Shown here piece by piece: positions 1 through 9,336 of a stretch of 13,257 nucleotides of DNA. The notes below the pieces were generated by a model. That model saw only the letters and a list, made by a program, of their open reading frames with translations, was not told the DNA's origin and did not search any database. The position numbers were made by a program, and so were the translations under genes. The DNA comes from Monoraphidium neglectum (taxonomy: Eukaryota; Chlorophyta; Chlorophyceae; Sphaeropleales; Selenastraceae). The stretch is taken from NCBI RefSeq assembly GCF_000611645.1, contig NW_014012728.1:6295-19551 (forward strand). Reading direction: 5' to 3'. Every line of letters begins with the position of its first letter. Within the stretch, counting starts at the first letter, position 1.

Positions 1-1643
1 GGCGGGTTCCTTGCGTTTGACCCCCACATCCCCCAGTCTCTGCTGGACAAGGCCGGCCCCCGCACCAACGCGATGGACCTGGCCAACACTTTCGGCCATT
101 TTGAGCTCATCAACTACCAGCTCAAGCAGGTGGGCTGCGGGGGGGCAGGGAGGCTGTTTGTGGCTGTGCCCAGGAGTCTCAAGCGCGCGCAGGCAGACGT
201 GTTAGCCTGGGAGCGTATGCCTGTGCACGCACACGTCATGATGTCATCAAGCCGCCACGCTGCTTTCCTGAGCTCCACGCCACCCCTATCAGTGTCGCCA
301 CGCAGTGTGCAATGCAGCCGCCGCGTGGCACCTGGACCGCCACCCTCCTTGCCATGCAACCCACCCACCCCCCACAAAGACACACCTTCCCCTGCTCACC
401 TTCATTTGCCCCTCTCCCCCCCCCCCACCTCCACAGCTGCGCGCCGCGTTTGCCCTGGCCACCGTCCTGGGCCGCGCCGTCATCCTGCCGGAGCTGTGGT
501 GCGGCCTGGACCGCTACTGGGCCCCCCACCCCGGCACGCTGCCCGGCTCGCGCTTCAAGCTGCCCTTCCTCTGCCCTGCGGACCACATACTGGACCTGGA
601 GAACGGCCTTGCACGGAAGCTGGACAAGTGAGGGCGAGGGGCGCGGGGTGGGGCGTAGAGGGGAGAGCGGGGGGGAGCGCGCCCGGCGGAGAGTCGGGCT
701 TTGGACACCCACTCAAGCCCAGGTTCACACGGCTTCCAGTTCACGGCGCTCACTGGGGCGTCCGCCACTGCCGGATGGGATGCCGGAATGCACGCTTGCC
801 AACCCGTGGCCCTGGCTGCCCCCGTATCGCCTCAGCCCCGCCTCTCGCGTCGCTCCTCAACCCCCCTGCAAAACCGCCCCGCCGACCTCCAGGGAGGAGT
901 TTGGCCCCGACATCGCGTACCGCGAGCACTCGTTCCTCAACCACAGCGCGCTGCCCGACGTGGTGCGCGGCAGCGTGGTGCACGTGGTGTCCTGCAGGCA
1001 CGGCTCCGTGGGCTGCGCCACGGGGGACAACCCTGCCACCCTGGAATTCAACAGGCTCTTCGTGGAGGAGCGACTGGACTCAGACCGCCTCGCCATGTGG
1101 GTGGCGCCGCGACCCCTCCCAGCCCCCAAATTGTAACACCACAGAGTGCTGCGGCGCCCTGTGTTCGCCCCTGCGTTGGGCTGCCGACATCCAGGGGCGT
1201 GCTCAGGGGGCTTTGCCGCGGCGACGTGCACTCCTGGCGACGGCGGGCATCCTGATGAGAGCACAGAGGGATGTGAACACCTTTGTCGTCAAACCTGTCT
1301 TAACCAAGTCGCCGCTGCCCCGGCGTGCCCGATCCACCGCCTGCAACTGCAACCACATCAACCCCCATACCACTCCCCAACCCCACCCCTCAGGGCGCTG
1401 TCGTCTGTGGCCAGCATATCAGTGCTCAACTTCACCTCCATAGGCAGCGCCTTTGGCAACTTCAGCCGCCCCGCCGACTTCACGCGCTTCCAGCGGCGGA
1501 TGGCGCAGTACGGCGCGGTGTGGTGCTGCGTCGATGCGCACCCGGGGCACGTGCACTACGACCTCTGGTGGGACACGCACCACACCGACAAGTTCGGCCG
1601 CAAGTGGGGCGCTGGCACCTGGCGGCCAAAGACGGGGCCGTGA
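1..1643 (+). CDS. GT77 arabinosyltransferase, XEG113-like (3' end, four exons)
   Basis: Partial gene; the 5' part lies left of the window. Inferred exons are 1-129, 437-627, 893-1096 and 1394-1643 (TGA at 1641). The introns of 307, 265 and 297 bp start with GT, end with CAG and keep the frame (phases 0, 2, 2), giving 257 residues. Recognisable stretches are FGHFELINYQLKQ (end of exon 1), LGRAVILPELWCGLDRYW and LPFLCPADH (exon 2), YREHSFLN (exon 3), and VLNF and HPGHVHYDLWWD (exon 4). From memory these match the C-terminal half of plant XEG113, a Golgi type II membrane enzyme that adds arabinose to hydroxyproline-linked chains on extensin-type wall glycoproteins. The membrane anchor and the DxD sugar-nucleotide site would lie upstream and are not seen. 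The family call is fairly firm; the exact linkage made is not. Confidence 0.72.
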
Positions 1644-2663
1644 GGGCGCCGCGCCCGGCTGGCCCTCGCCCTCGCCGGAGGAGGTGTCGAGTCCTGAGCG
1701 CTGTGCCTGGCCCCGCGCCGCGTCGGCGGTGCGTTTTGTTTGCCCTCTGCCAGGGGGCCGGCGTCTGGCAGCTGCAGACCGCTGCATCCACAGCAACGCA
1801 TGCTTGGTAGCTCTCGTGAATGACGACTGCCTAGACAATCAACACTAGCTGTTACTCTGGAATAGTGAGGGGCGCAGCGTTGAAAACACGCCGAGTCGGT
1901 ACGGGCAGTGCAGTGCAGGCGGGGCTGCCTGCCGCAGCTGGCTGTGCGGCAGCGCTCCATCCAGGCGAAACGCCCATCTGGGCGTCTCAGCTTCATCAAT
2001 AAGACAGGGCTGGGTGTGCAGCAGTACAGGCCAGGGCAACACCAGAGGCAATACAATACAAGGCAGGTGCATGTGAGACATACAGGGGATGGCGACCCCT
2101 GAGCAGTGGTACAGGCACGGCAGCTTTTGGCACAACAACGTCTAGCAGCACGCGCTTGACTGGGATGCCAAAGCCAGCCAGTTGCGCAGGCTGTTCCAAG
2201 CCGCGGGACCCAGCGGCGGGCTCCGCCTGCGCTACAAACTGCATACACTGCGCACTGGCACCACAGGGCGGCTGCGCGCATGCCACAAAGCAGTTTGTAC
2301 AGCGCAAACAACGCAGGTCGCCTGTGCTTCACACCCCTCGAAAGAATGTGTGCAGATACTTCAATAATTGACGCAGCTACTAAGACAGCGGAGGCCGCAG
2401 TCATGAAGCGTACAGAGGGGCGGCACACCAACCCACCCCGCCCATGAATGCGTGCAGCACGAATGAAAGCACACAGCCGTGCAAGTCGCACCGCTCTTCG
2501 ATGGGGCCCTGCTCAATCCCAGGCTGGGCCAGATACGCATACATGTTCACGCGCAGCAGCTGCAGGCCTCAGCGATCGCAGCGGAGCGCAGCACAACAAA
2601 TGCCGTGCGGCACGCCGCACATCGCAGCGCGCGTGCCTTCAATGCCTCCCCGCACCCCCCCCG
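1644..2663. other. Gap between convergent genes, presumed 3' UTRs
   Basis: About 1 kb between the stop codons of two genes that point at each other. Frames here are open only by chance, and I see no family motif, tRNA or repeat array. Composition is somewhat less GC-rich than in the flanking exons. I found no TGTAA on either strand, so the poly(A) sites cannot be placed. Confidence 0.5.
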
Positions 2664-5419
2664 TTATGCCGCCACCAGCAGCTCCAGCTGCAGCTTCTCC
2701 CAGAGCAGCTCCGCGTCCCGCAGCACCTCGGGCGCCAACACAGCGCCCGCCGGCCCCGCCGTGGCGCCCCCGCCGGCCCCGCCTGGGGCCGAGCCTTCCA
2801 CAGGCGCAGCGCGCTCAGTGTCATCCGCGCCGTCCGCCCCCGCCCTGGCCCTCTCCAGCAGGATCCCCAGCTCCAGCCAGGCGTCCTGGTAGGCGCCACC
2901 AAAGTAGTGCAGCAGGCCCAGCTGCAGGCGCGCCTCCTGCGCGTCGCGCCCACGAGGCCGGGCGACGGGCCGTGAGCAGGCGGGACGGGGTGAGGGCGGC
3001 GTCTGCGCTTTTGGTTCAGGCAGGGCCGCGCGGGCGGCGGTCGGAGGCACCCAGGCGCGGGCGCCGACGAGTCGCAAAGCGTCGACGGTGGAAAAAGGCA
3101 GCATGGTGGGCGCGGATAGGATCCGGAAAGCAGGCAGACCGCCTTTGGTGCCGTCTTGAGTGCAGAAAGGTAACGAGGGTGCGCTGTGCTGCCGCCCCTG
3201 CGGCCGCCCACCTGGCAGTGGGGCAGCAGCGCCACGCGCTTGGACGCAGCCGCCGCCGCCCGCTCGAGCGCGGCGCCGTCCAGCCGCTGCACGCGCGCGT
3301 CCAGCGCCGTGGCGGGCAGCAGCGGCAGCCGTGCGGCAGGGGAGGCGCCGGTGCCGCAGGCGGCGGCCCAGTGGGCCGCGAGGAGGTCTGCCAGCAGGGC
3401 GGCCAGCAGCTGCCTGCGGCTGGAGGGGGTGAGCAGGTCCTCCTGGGTCACGCCAAACAGCTCACACACCTGGAGGATGCTCGGGGGTAGGGGAGAGGGG
3501 ACATTGTGGGCGGGGAAGGCGCGCCAGCAAGTGTGTGTGGAGGGGCTCGGCTGCGGCGAGCCGGGGGTGGCGGGGACGCGGATCTGGTCTCGCGCTGCCC
3601 TCGGGGTCGCGCCCCTCGCCGCACCCCTGCTGCGGCCCCCGACACCCCGCCCTCGCGCCGCGCAGGCCGCACGCGGCACGGCGCCTCCTCCCGGCCAGGC
3701 CCGACTGCAGCCCTGGCCCCCCACCAACACGCCGCCAGCCTCGCCGTCCCTCGTCCCCCGGCCCGTCAACCCCGCGCCCCACCTCGTCCACAGTCAGCAG
3801 CGCGCCGCGCCCGTACACGTCCACCACGCACCGCCCCACCCCCGCCGCCGCCAGCGGCGCGTCCGCGGGCCAGGCCAGGCAGTAGTGTGAGCCTCCCTCG
3901 TCCACCAGCACCCTGACGGCCAGCTCCAGCCCCAGCCGAGCGCACACCGCCGAGTACAGGATGCACAGCGCCACGCAGCCGCCCGCGCCGCGCTCCAGCA
4001 CTGATGACAGCTGGGCGTCGCTGCCAGGCCGTCGCGGCGGGGCGCGCAGGAGCAGGGTGATTACGGGGTTGCAAGGGTCAGGGCTGCGCTGCGGGCGCAT
4101 GGGGTTTGGGCCGGGGGGGCTGCAAGGGAGGGGGCACTCCCGGCTGCATAGGGGGCTGTGGGCTTCGCAGTCAACGAGATTAGGTGAGCTTGCCCCCGCG
4201 GCGCGGCGCAACGCCGCCCGCCCCGCAGCATGCACAGCCCGCGCCCCGCCCATGCCCACCCCGCTGGTCCCGCCGCGTGCCCAGGCCCCTCCTCGCCAGA
4301 CCACTGCGCGACCGCCCCCCCCCCCCTTCACCTGGGGTCCCCCCAGCGGTTGCATGCTGTGTAGCCCTGCTGCTGGAACAGCACCGCGTTGACAGACCCC
4401 AGGGCAGCCAGGGGGTAGCGCCGCACCAGGGCAAGCGCGTCCGCACCGCTGCCGCCGTCGCCGCCGACCGCAGCTGCAGGGCGTGGGCCATCACGCCGCC
4501 CCCGCGCCCCGCCAGCGGCCGCGTTGCCCGCCGCGGCCGCGCCGAGCGCCTCTGAAGCGGCGGCGGCGCCGCTGGCGTTGACGCGCGTGGGCGCGGCGGG
4601 CCTGAGCAGGGCCGCGAGGCCGCTTTGCAGCCGGGCGCCCAGGTCGCGGAGGGCGCCTGCCCCACCAGGGCCCGGCAGCCACGCCCGCACCGGCTGCACC
4701 CGCTGCGTCGACGGCGGTGCCGGCGCGCGCGGCGTTCGGTCGAGGCCGTCTGGGCTGTCTGGGCCGCCGGCCGGGGCCGCCGCAGGGTGGGCGCTGGGGC
4801 CGTGGCGCGCCGCAAAGTGGCGCAGCGCGTCGTCCGCGAGGGCGTCGAGGCGCGACAGGCTCCACGTCGCGGCGCCGCCGCTGCTGCGATCCAAGTGCGC
4901 CGCGGCGGCGGCCGGCCGCGCGGCCAGCGGCGCGAGGGCGGCGGCGGCGGCGGCGGCCTCGTCCTCTAGGGCGATCAGGAGGGCGGCCTTGGTGACGGGG
5001 ATGCGGCCGTCCGGGACGCGCGGGTGCGTCTCCTCGGCAAACGCGTCGGCGCACCGCCGCGCGACCTGCGAGGGGCGACGTGGGCGCGCGTACGCGCGTA
5101 TGGACGGCGCGCAGGGTTGGCGCGGGGGGTTGCGGCTGGGGGCAGCGCACGCGGGTTGTGGTGTGGCGATGGGGGCAGCCCGACAGGTGCGGACCCCATG
5201 CACTGAGCGCGTAGGGGACCAACCAAGGCCACCCTTCGGGAGCCTGCAAGGGCACCACAAGGCATGGCTTTGAAAGTTGCTTTTCACATCAGGTAGCCGG
5301 GTGACTGAGACACCGAGGCTGTTCAGTGCGCGCGGTGCGACCCACCTGCTCTGGACGCGCCTTAAGCGCCCTGGCGTGGCGAGCGCGCCGCACCCGCAGC
5401 TCCTGGCCAAGAGCCGCAT
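2664..5419 (-). CDS. SirB1/FBXO21-type transglutaminase-like protein with TPR-like C-terminus
   Basis: Five exons inferred on the - strand: 5419-5288, 5065-4332, 4083-3783, 3469-3212 and 2936-2664 (TAA at 2666-2664). The introns of 222, 248, 313 and 275 bp keep the frame and give about 565 residues. The ATG at 5419 opens a 44-residue, Arg/Ser/Ala-rich N-terminus with no acidic residue until Asp44, resembling a plastid or mitochondrial transit peptide. Residues ~45-250 are Ala/Pro/Gly-rich. The Transglut_core2-like fold starts at LGSVNAVLFQQQGY and continues through GGCVALCILYSAVCARLG, GSHYCLAWP and VVDVYGRG (~265-390), then VCELFGVTQEDLL. Exon 5 starts with EARLQLGLLHYFGGAYQDAW, a TPR-like helix pair as in SirB1. 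Cys325, His355 and Asp377 sit where a transglutaminase triad would be. Substrate unknown. The exon 1 donor (GTGAAA) and the NAG used for exon 3 are the least certain junctions. Confidence 0.68.
5085..5098. promoter_or_regulatory. 14-bp perfect palindrome CGCGCGTACGCGCG, GTAC core
   Basis: Self-complementary site in intron 1 of the SirB1-like gene, close to the acceptor. A 10-bp version of the same core (CGCGTACGCG) lies at 5464-5473, about 45 bp upstream of that gene's ATG. GTAC is the core recognised by SBP-domain factors such as the Chlamydomonas copper regulator CRR1. A regulatory role is only inferred, and alternating purine-pyrimidine GC sequence can arise without function. Confidence 0.22.
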
Positions 5420-6047
5420 GCAGCTGTCGAAACGTGTAAATACCCGTAGTACCTGCTTGTCTACGCGTACGCGCGCTGCACCCGACCTGCCTCATTGATT
5501 TTCATGAAAGAGATCTTCTGGTCGGGTCGCAGCTCGTAGCAGGATCACGCGAGGCCTACACGCGCCAGACACCAGGATGCTAGTAAATCGAGCGTCGACC
5601 GAAACCCGCTCGTGCCCAACAAGGGGTCGAACCACATTCCGAACCATCGGCACACATTTGCGATGCGCCTTGCCCCATGGCTCAATCACACTCAGGCGGT
5701 CCGTTTTTGTCCAGAGCGAGGCATTTATCTGTGAGAGAGCCTCAACGAGGCGAAGGGGTCTCAGCATCAGCAGCGCGGGGCCTCTTCTCACCCACGCGGA
5801 CCGTCAGTAGAGCATAAAATAACTTCGAGCGCATTCACAGGGTCAGCCCGGGCAAGCACGGAGACCGTCGCAGGAGTTTGGCTCCGAGGAGGTCGCAGGG
5901 TCCGGAGCACCTGCAGCCATCGTCAGGACGCGTGCGTAGGCCAGTGAATTTCTAAACGCCATCTTGCAGCCGGCCGTGGCCCCGCCACGGCTGGGCGGCG
6001 CACGGGCATCACACCCACGCCGAGCGCCCTGAGCGGTCAGCGCCGGG
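5420..6047. other. Divergent intergenic region (5' UTRs and promoters)
   Basis: 628 bp between the ATG of the - strand SirB1-like gene and the ATG of the first + strand PGP-I gene, so it presumably holds both promoters. The most AT-rich stretch is ATAAAATA at 5814-5821, a possible TATA-like element about 230 bp before the + strand ATG. I see no coding exon, tRNA or long repeat. Confidence 0.4.
5464..5473. promoter_or_regulatory. 10-bp palindrome CGCGTACGCG upstream of the SirB1-like gene
   Basis: Shares its core with the palindrome at 5085-5098. It lies in the divergent promoter region, about 45 bp from the - strand ATG and 575 bp from the + strand ATG. It could serve either gene or neither. 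Confidence 0.2.
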
Positions 6048-7526
6048 ATGGATGTGCAGGTCGTTGCCACTGGGTTTGGTTCTTTCAACGGAGTTGCCGC
6101 CAACCCAACACAGCGAATTGTGGGATGGCTGCAGCAGCGGTACTGCGTCGGCAGCGGTGACAGCGCGGCGCACCCGGCAGCACGCTCCCTGCGCCATGGG
6201 AGGATCCACAGCTGCACCATCCTTAAGGTGTCAGCGCGCGCCGTTAATGCTTACCTGATCCAGCAGCTGGAGGAGCTGAAGCAGCGCGGCCTCGCTGCGT
6301 GTGCGAGCAGCCGGGGCCCCGAGGCCGCCTGCAGCCAGCCCACTGTCGTGCTGCTGCTGCACTTTGGAGTTGACGTCCAGGTGAGGCCTTACCTGGCCCG
6401 CCCTGCACGCTCGCGGGATGGGATCTCGCGTGCGCTTGGTCTGCGCTGGTATGCACGGACTGTTCCAGGCTTCTCCATCATTGGGCTGAGCACACCTGGT
6501 TGATGTATGCATCTGGCTATAAGCGCTAGTGAGTTCCGTCACCACACCATGCACTGACTTCCCCGCTCCTGTGGCACACCCCTTCCTCGATGTCATCCCC
6601 CGCAGCGGCCGTGGTTCAACCTGGAGACGCGCGCCATCAACAACGCCACCTTCCGCTCCCCGGACGAGGACGGCTGGCGGCCCAACGCGTGCCCCATCAC
6701 GCCGGTCCCCGGCATGCCGCTCGAAAGCTCCGTGGGCACGGACCTCGACCTGCAGCGGCTGCACCGCCACCTGCGCGGCCGCGGCCATGACGTGCAGCTG
6801 AGCGGCGATCCGGGCAAGTTTGTATGCAACTGGACCTACTACAACAGCCTGGCGCTCTGCAGGGAGGCCATGGCTGTGGCGGCGCTGGCCGCGGCCGCCG
6901 CTGCGGCTCCGGCAGCTGCGGCAGATGTGGTGATGTCGCCCGCCAGCGACTCTGGCCGTGCCAGCAGCTGCAGCACCACGCTGTGCGGCAGATCTAGCAG
7001 CACCTGCAGCAGCGCGAGCAGCATCGGCGGTGGGGACGGCAGCTGCAGTGATGCTGCGAACGATGCGCATGGAGGAGCAGGCGCCGCTGCCAGCCCCCAG
7101 CGCCAGGCACTGCTAACGCAGAGGCACCGTTACAGCAGCAGCAAGAGGCGTGCCGGTGGTGGCAGCGGTCTGGCGGTGCACTCGCTGTTTGTGCACGTGC
7201 CTGCCTTTGACTCCATCAGCGAGGCCAAGCAGCAGCGCTTTGCGGTGGACCTGATTGAATCGCTCTGCGACCAGCTGCATCACATGTATTGGGGCGGCGG
7301 CGGCGGCAGCGGCGGCAACAGTGACAGCGGCCTCCCCCGTCACGCACGGTACCACAGGCAGCAGCAATCAGGCCGTGGCCATGGGCTCAGTAGGGGCAAC
7401 AGCTGGCAGTCACCCCAGCAGCAGCAGCCGCAGCGGCACCAGCCGCTGCCCCCGCTGTCGCCGCAGCAGCAGTACCAGCAGCAAGCCGGCCTGGAGCCTA
7501 CGCTAGCCGGCCCGATGCTGTCTTGA
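6048..7526 (+). CDS. Pyroglutamyl-peptidase I (peptidase C15), tandem copy 1
   Basis: Two exons: 6048-6380 and 6606-7526 (TGA at 7524). The 225-bp intron is phase 0 (CAG|GTGAGG ... CCCGCAG), and the product is 417 residues. This cysteine peptidase family removes N-terminal pyroglutamate from peptides in the cytosol; no signal peptide is visible. Motifs in order: ATGFGSF and NPT at the N-terminus, VVLLLHFGVD, then ETRAIN with Glu118, PDEDGWRPNACPITP, DPGKFVCNWTYYNSL with the likely nucleophile Cys185, and SLFVHVPAFDSI with His308. Canonical enzymes are ~200-225 residues with the Cys and His only ~20-25 residues apart; here they are 123 apart, separated by an Ala run and a Ser/Gly/Cys-rich stretch. 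A Gly/Gln/Pro-rich tail of ~85 residues follows the last conserved helix. The ATG at 6048 directly precedes the first conserved strand. Activity is inferred from the intact triad. Confidence 0.82.
6181..6287 (+). repeat. 107-bp segment identical in both PGP-I genes (copy 1, exon 1)
   Basis: Every base matches 9503-9609, including all synonymous positions. It encodes RSLRHGRIHSCTILK and the helix that follows. The coding sequence just before it has diverged strongly between the two genes. Confidence 0.9.
6606..6703 (+). repeat. 98-bp segment identical in both PGP-I genes (copy 1, start of exon 2)
   Basis: Matches 9942-10039 base for base. The identity also covers the last bases of the preceding intron (CCCCCGCAG), while the rest of the two introns is unlike. 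It encodes the catalytic-Glu region up to NACPITP. Confidence 0.9.
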
Positions 7527-7600
7527 CAGATCGAATGGTTCAGGCCGGCTTCTTGTTGGCCGCGACTGTTCCCGTTGGCCTCTTGGCACACTTTCGTGCA

Positions 7601-8850
7601 GCCCTCGTGCTGCAGCAATACAGCTGCTACCACCTGCATTAACGAGGGTGGCAAGTGCGTGGCTCCCGGCCCCACCCACCTTACAAACTTACACCTGGAA
7701 TGGCAGTATCACAGTGGCCCTAGTGCCCAGCCATGTGCATGTTTGCGAGAGAGACGCGAGCCGCTGTGCCTGCGGTGAGTTCGTGGATTTGCGAAGCCAA
7801 GTGACAACCGAAGCGCGTCGGTCGAACGCCTGCTGCAGCACACGGTGTGCTGCGGTCCTGGCAACGACGGCCAACCTACTGCCTGAGAGCGGAGTGCTGT
7901 GCCTTCCACCGCTGCTCCGCAGCGCACCGAGCACGTGTTCCCACATTGCAGGGGCGGCTGCCGCAGTGTTGCGGGGCCCCAGCCGCCTGATTTATGGGCG
8001 CAGCCATCCTGTTCCTGATGTTCTGTGCACGCCCAACGTGCTGTGGCACATCTCAGGTGGTTAAGCGAGCGCCTTGAGGCGGGTGCTTTGGGGGAATTTC
8101 AGACTCGACCGGGGATAATGAGGGTGGGTGCACTCTGCCTTCCCACCTTGCGTCCGTAAGGGAGCTCGTATCTGTGAGCCGCAGCGGTCCTTGGCCTGAG
8201 CTGAGCGGTGCTGGCACAAGCCCTTGAGGCCATGGCGTTGCTGCTGATTGAGCGGCGCCTGGCCAACCGGCGCGTCAGCGGGCGTCCAGGGTAGCAGCCG
8301 GTGACATTTCACCGACCCCTGCCACGCGCTGTCCATCCACACAATTGACCCCCCAGCTGTATTTCTTTACATGATGTACTTTTCTCTGCCCAGAGAGCTA
8401 CCATCTTTTGTGAGAGTGCACTGCCTCCATACAGAGTGCGGCTGCTGCTCCGAGAGCGCGCCGCCATCCGTTCCCCTGTGGTGCCGTCACCACCTGAATC
8501 GCCAAAGCGCATCCGGCGCAAGCCAAGCGCCACTGAACCACGAGAGACGTGTGCCCCTGTGTGTAAATGCTTGATAGCCTGGTGTTGCCCGCAGGTTGCA
8601 CAGTCCAGCGTGGCGCAGGCGAGTGTGAATCGTGAGTGAGGACGAGGGCGCACGAATGCTGTCTGTGCGAGGCTGGTGTGGGACAGCCCAGGTGCAGGCC
8701 CCCTTGAGCGCTGCTATGTTGGCCTGGGAAAACCGCCACTAGCGAGTGGTATGGGGGCAAGGTGGGCGCCCTCCGCAATGAGCTGACCTCACCGTCACCA
8801 ATGCAGGCTTTGTTGACGACCTGGCCTGGGGGCTGGTGTGGTGCAGTTGA
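7601..8850 (+). CDS. Possible spliced gene of unknown function between the PGP-I copies
   Basis: Weak model. Exons would be ~7601-7774, 7952-8056, 8398-8631 and 8807-8850 (TGA at 8848), with introns of 177, 341 and 175 bp. All three junctions are phase 1 and together keep one frame open. Two donors are GTGAGT; the acceptors are TTGCAG, CCCAGAG and ATGCAG. The translation includes SRLIYGRSHPVPDVLCTPN, ALPPYRVRLLLRERAAIRSP, SPPESPKRIRRKPS and a final FVDDLAWGLVWCS. I recognise no family. No ATG starts the first exon in this frame; a start at 7535 spliced to 7715 is conceivable. Third codon positions are less GC-rich than in the PGP-I exons, so this may instead be a decayed gene or long UTR sequence. 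Confidence 0.22.
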
Positions 8851-9336
8851 GTTTGTCGCGATATTAATTGCACACCTCAGTGCTGAAGCCCATCCCCGGG
8901 CGCTTGCATTGCGTGTGGTGATCACACACAAAATATCAAGACGCCCGGCGATTTTCACCTACTATGCCCCTCAATCGCTCCTACTGACAAAGGAAGCCGA
9001 GATGAACGCAATGTTACGTGTTTGAAACCCTTTGTGTTCACTCAGCGCGGGGGCAACGCCCATCTGTGTGTGTGTGTGCCTGCACCAACCCACAGGGCTG
9101 TCGTCCCTCCGGCCCACCTCGACACCAGAAAATACTCAGCACTGCCATCTGGCCGGCCCAGGGCTCATCATCTGGTGTCTTCGAACAGCCCATTGGCGCG
9201 AGAGCAACCCGCTCGGCAGGCCGGCCAGCCAGAGCGGAGGCTGGCGGGACAATCTTCAAGGACTTTAGAGCTTGTGTCTTCAGCGGCAGTGTCGCCAGGG
9301 TCGTGACAGAGCGGCCCCGACGCCCGGTCGGGGCGC
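8851..9336. other. Intergenic, presumed promoter and 5' UTR of PGP-I copy 2
   Basis: No coding exon seen. It contains a short GT run near 9065-9077. Just before and over the start of copy 2, GCATGCA occurs at 9335-9341 and again at 9347-9353. It is not detectably similar to the region upstream of PGP-I copy 1, so the promoters are not recent duplicates. Confidence 0.35.

Noticed and set aside
73..1443. A 456-residue + strand open frame through the GT77 region
   Set aside because: It reads through three introns and matches the protein family only in its first residues. The exon model with phase-consistent GT-AG introns explains the conserved motifs in the other frames.
2444..5273. Long + strand open frames opposite the SirB1-like gene
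   Set aside because: They are Pro/Arg/Ala-rich shadows caused by GC-rich antisense sequence and lack any family motif.
5618..5640. tRNA-like T-arm (GGTTCGACCCC on the - strand)
   Set aside because: The T-stem does not pair properly, and no anticodon arm or acceptor stem could be found at the right distances.
7535..7642. Small ORF encoding a hydrophobic 35-residue peptide just after PGP-I copy 1
   Set aside because: Short, without support beyond an ATG; it could be a chance frame in the 3' UTR or at most a first exon of the tentative gene that follows.
8398..8958. 186-residue - strand open frame
   Set aside because: No recognisable motif, unbiased third positions, and it overlaps the + strand candidate exons, which have better splice-site support.
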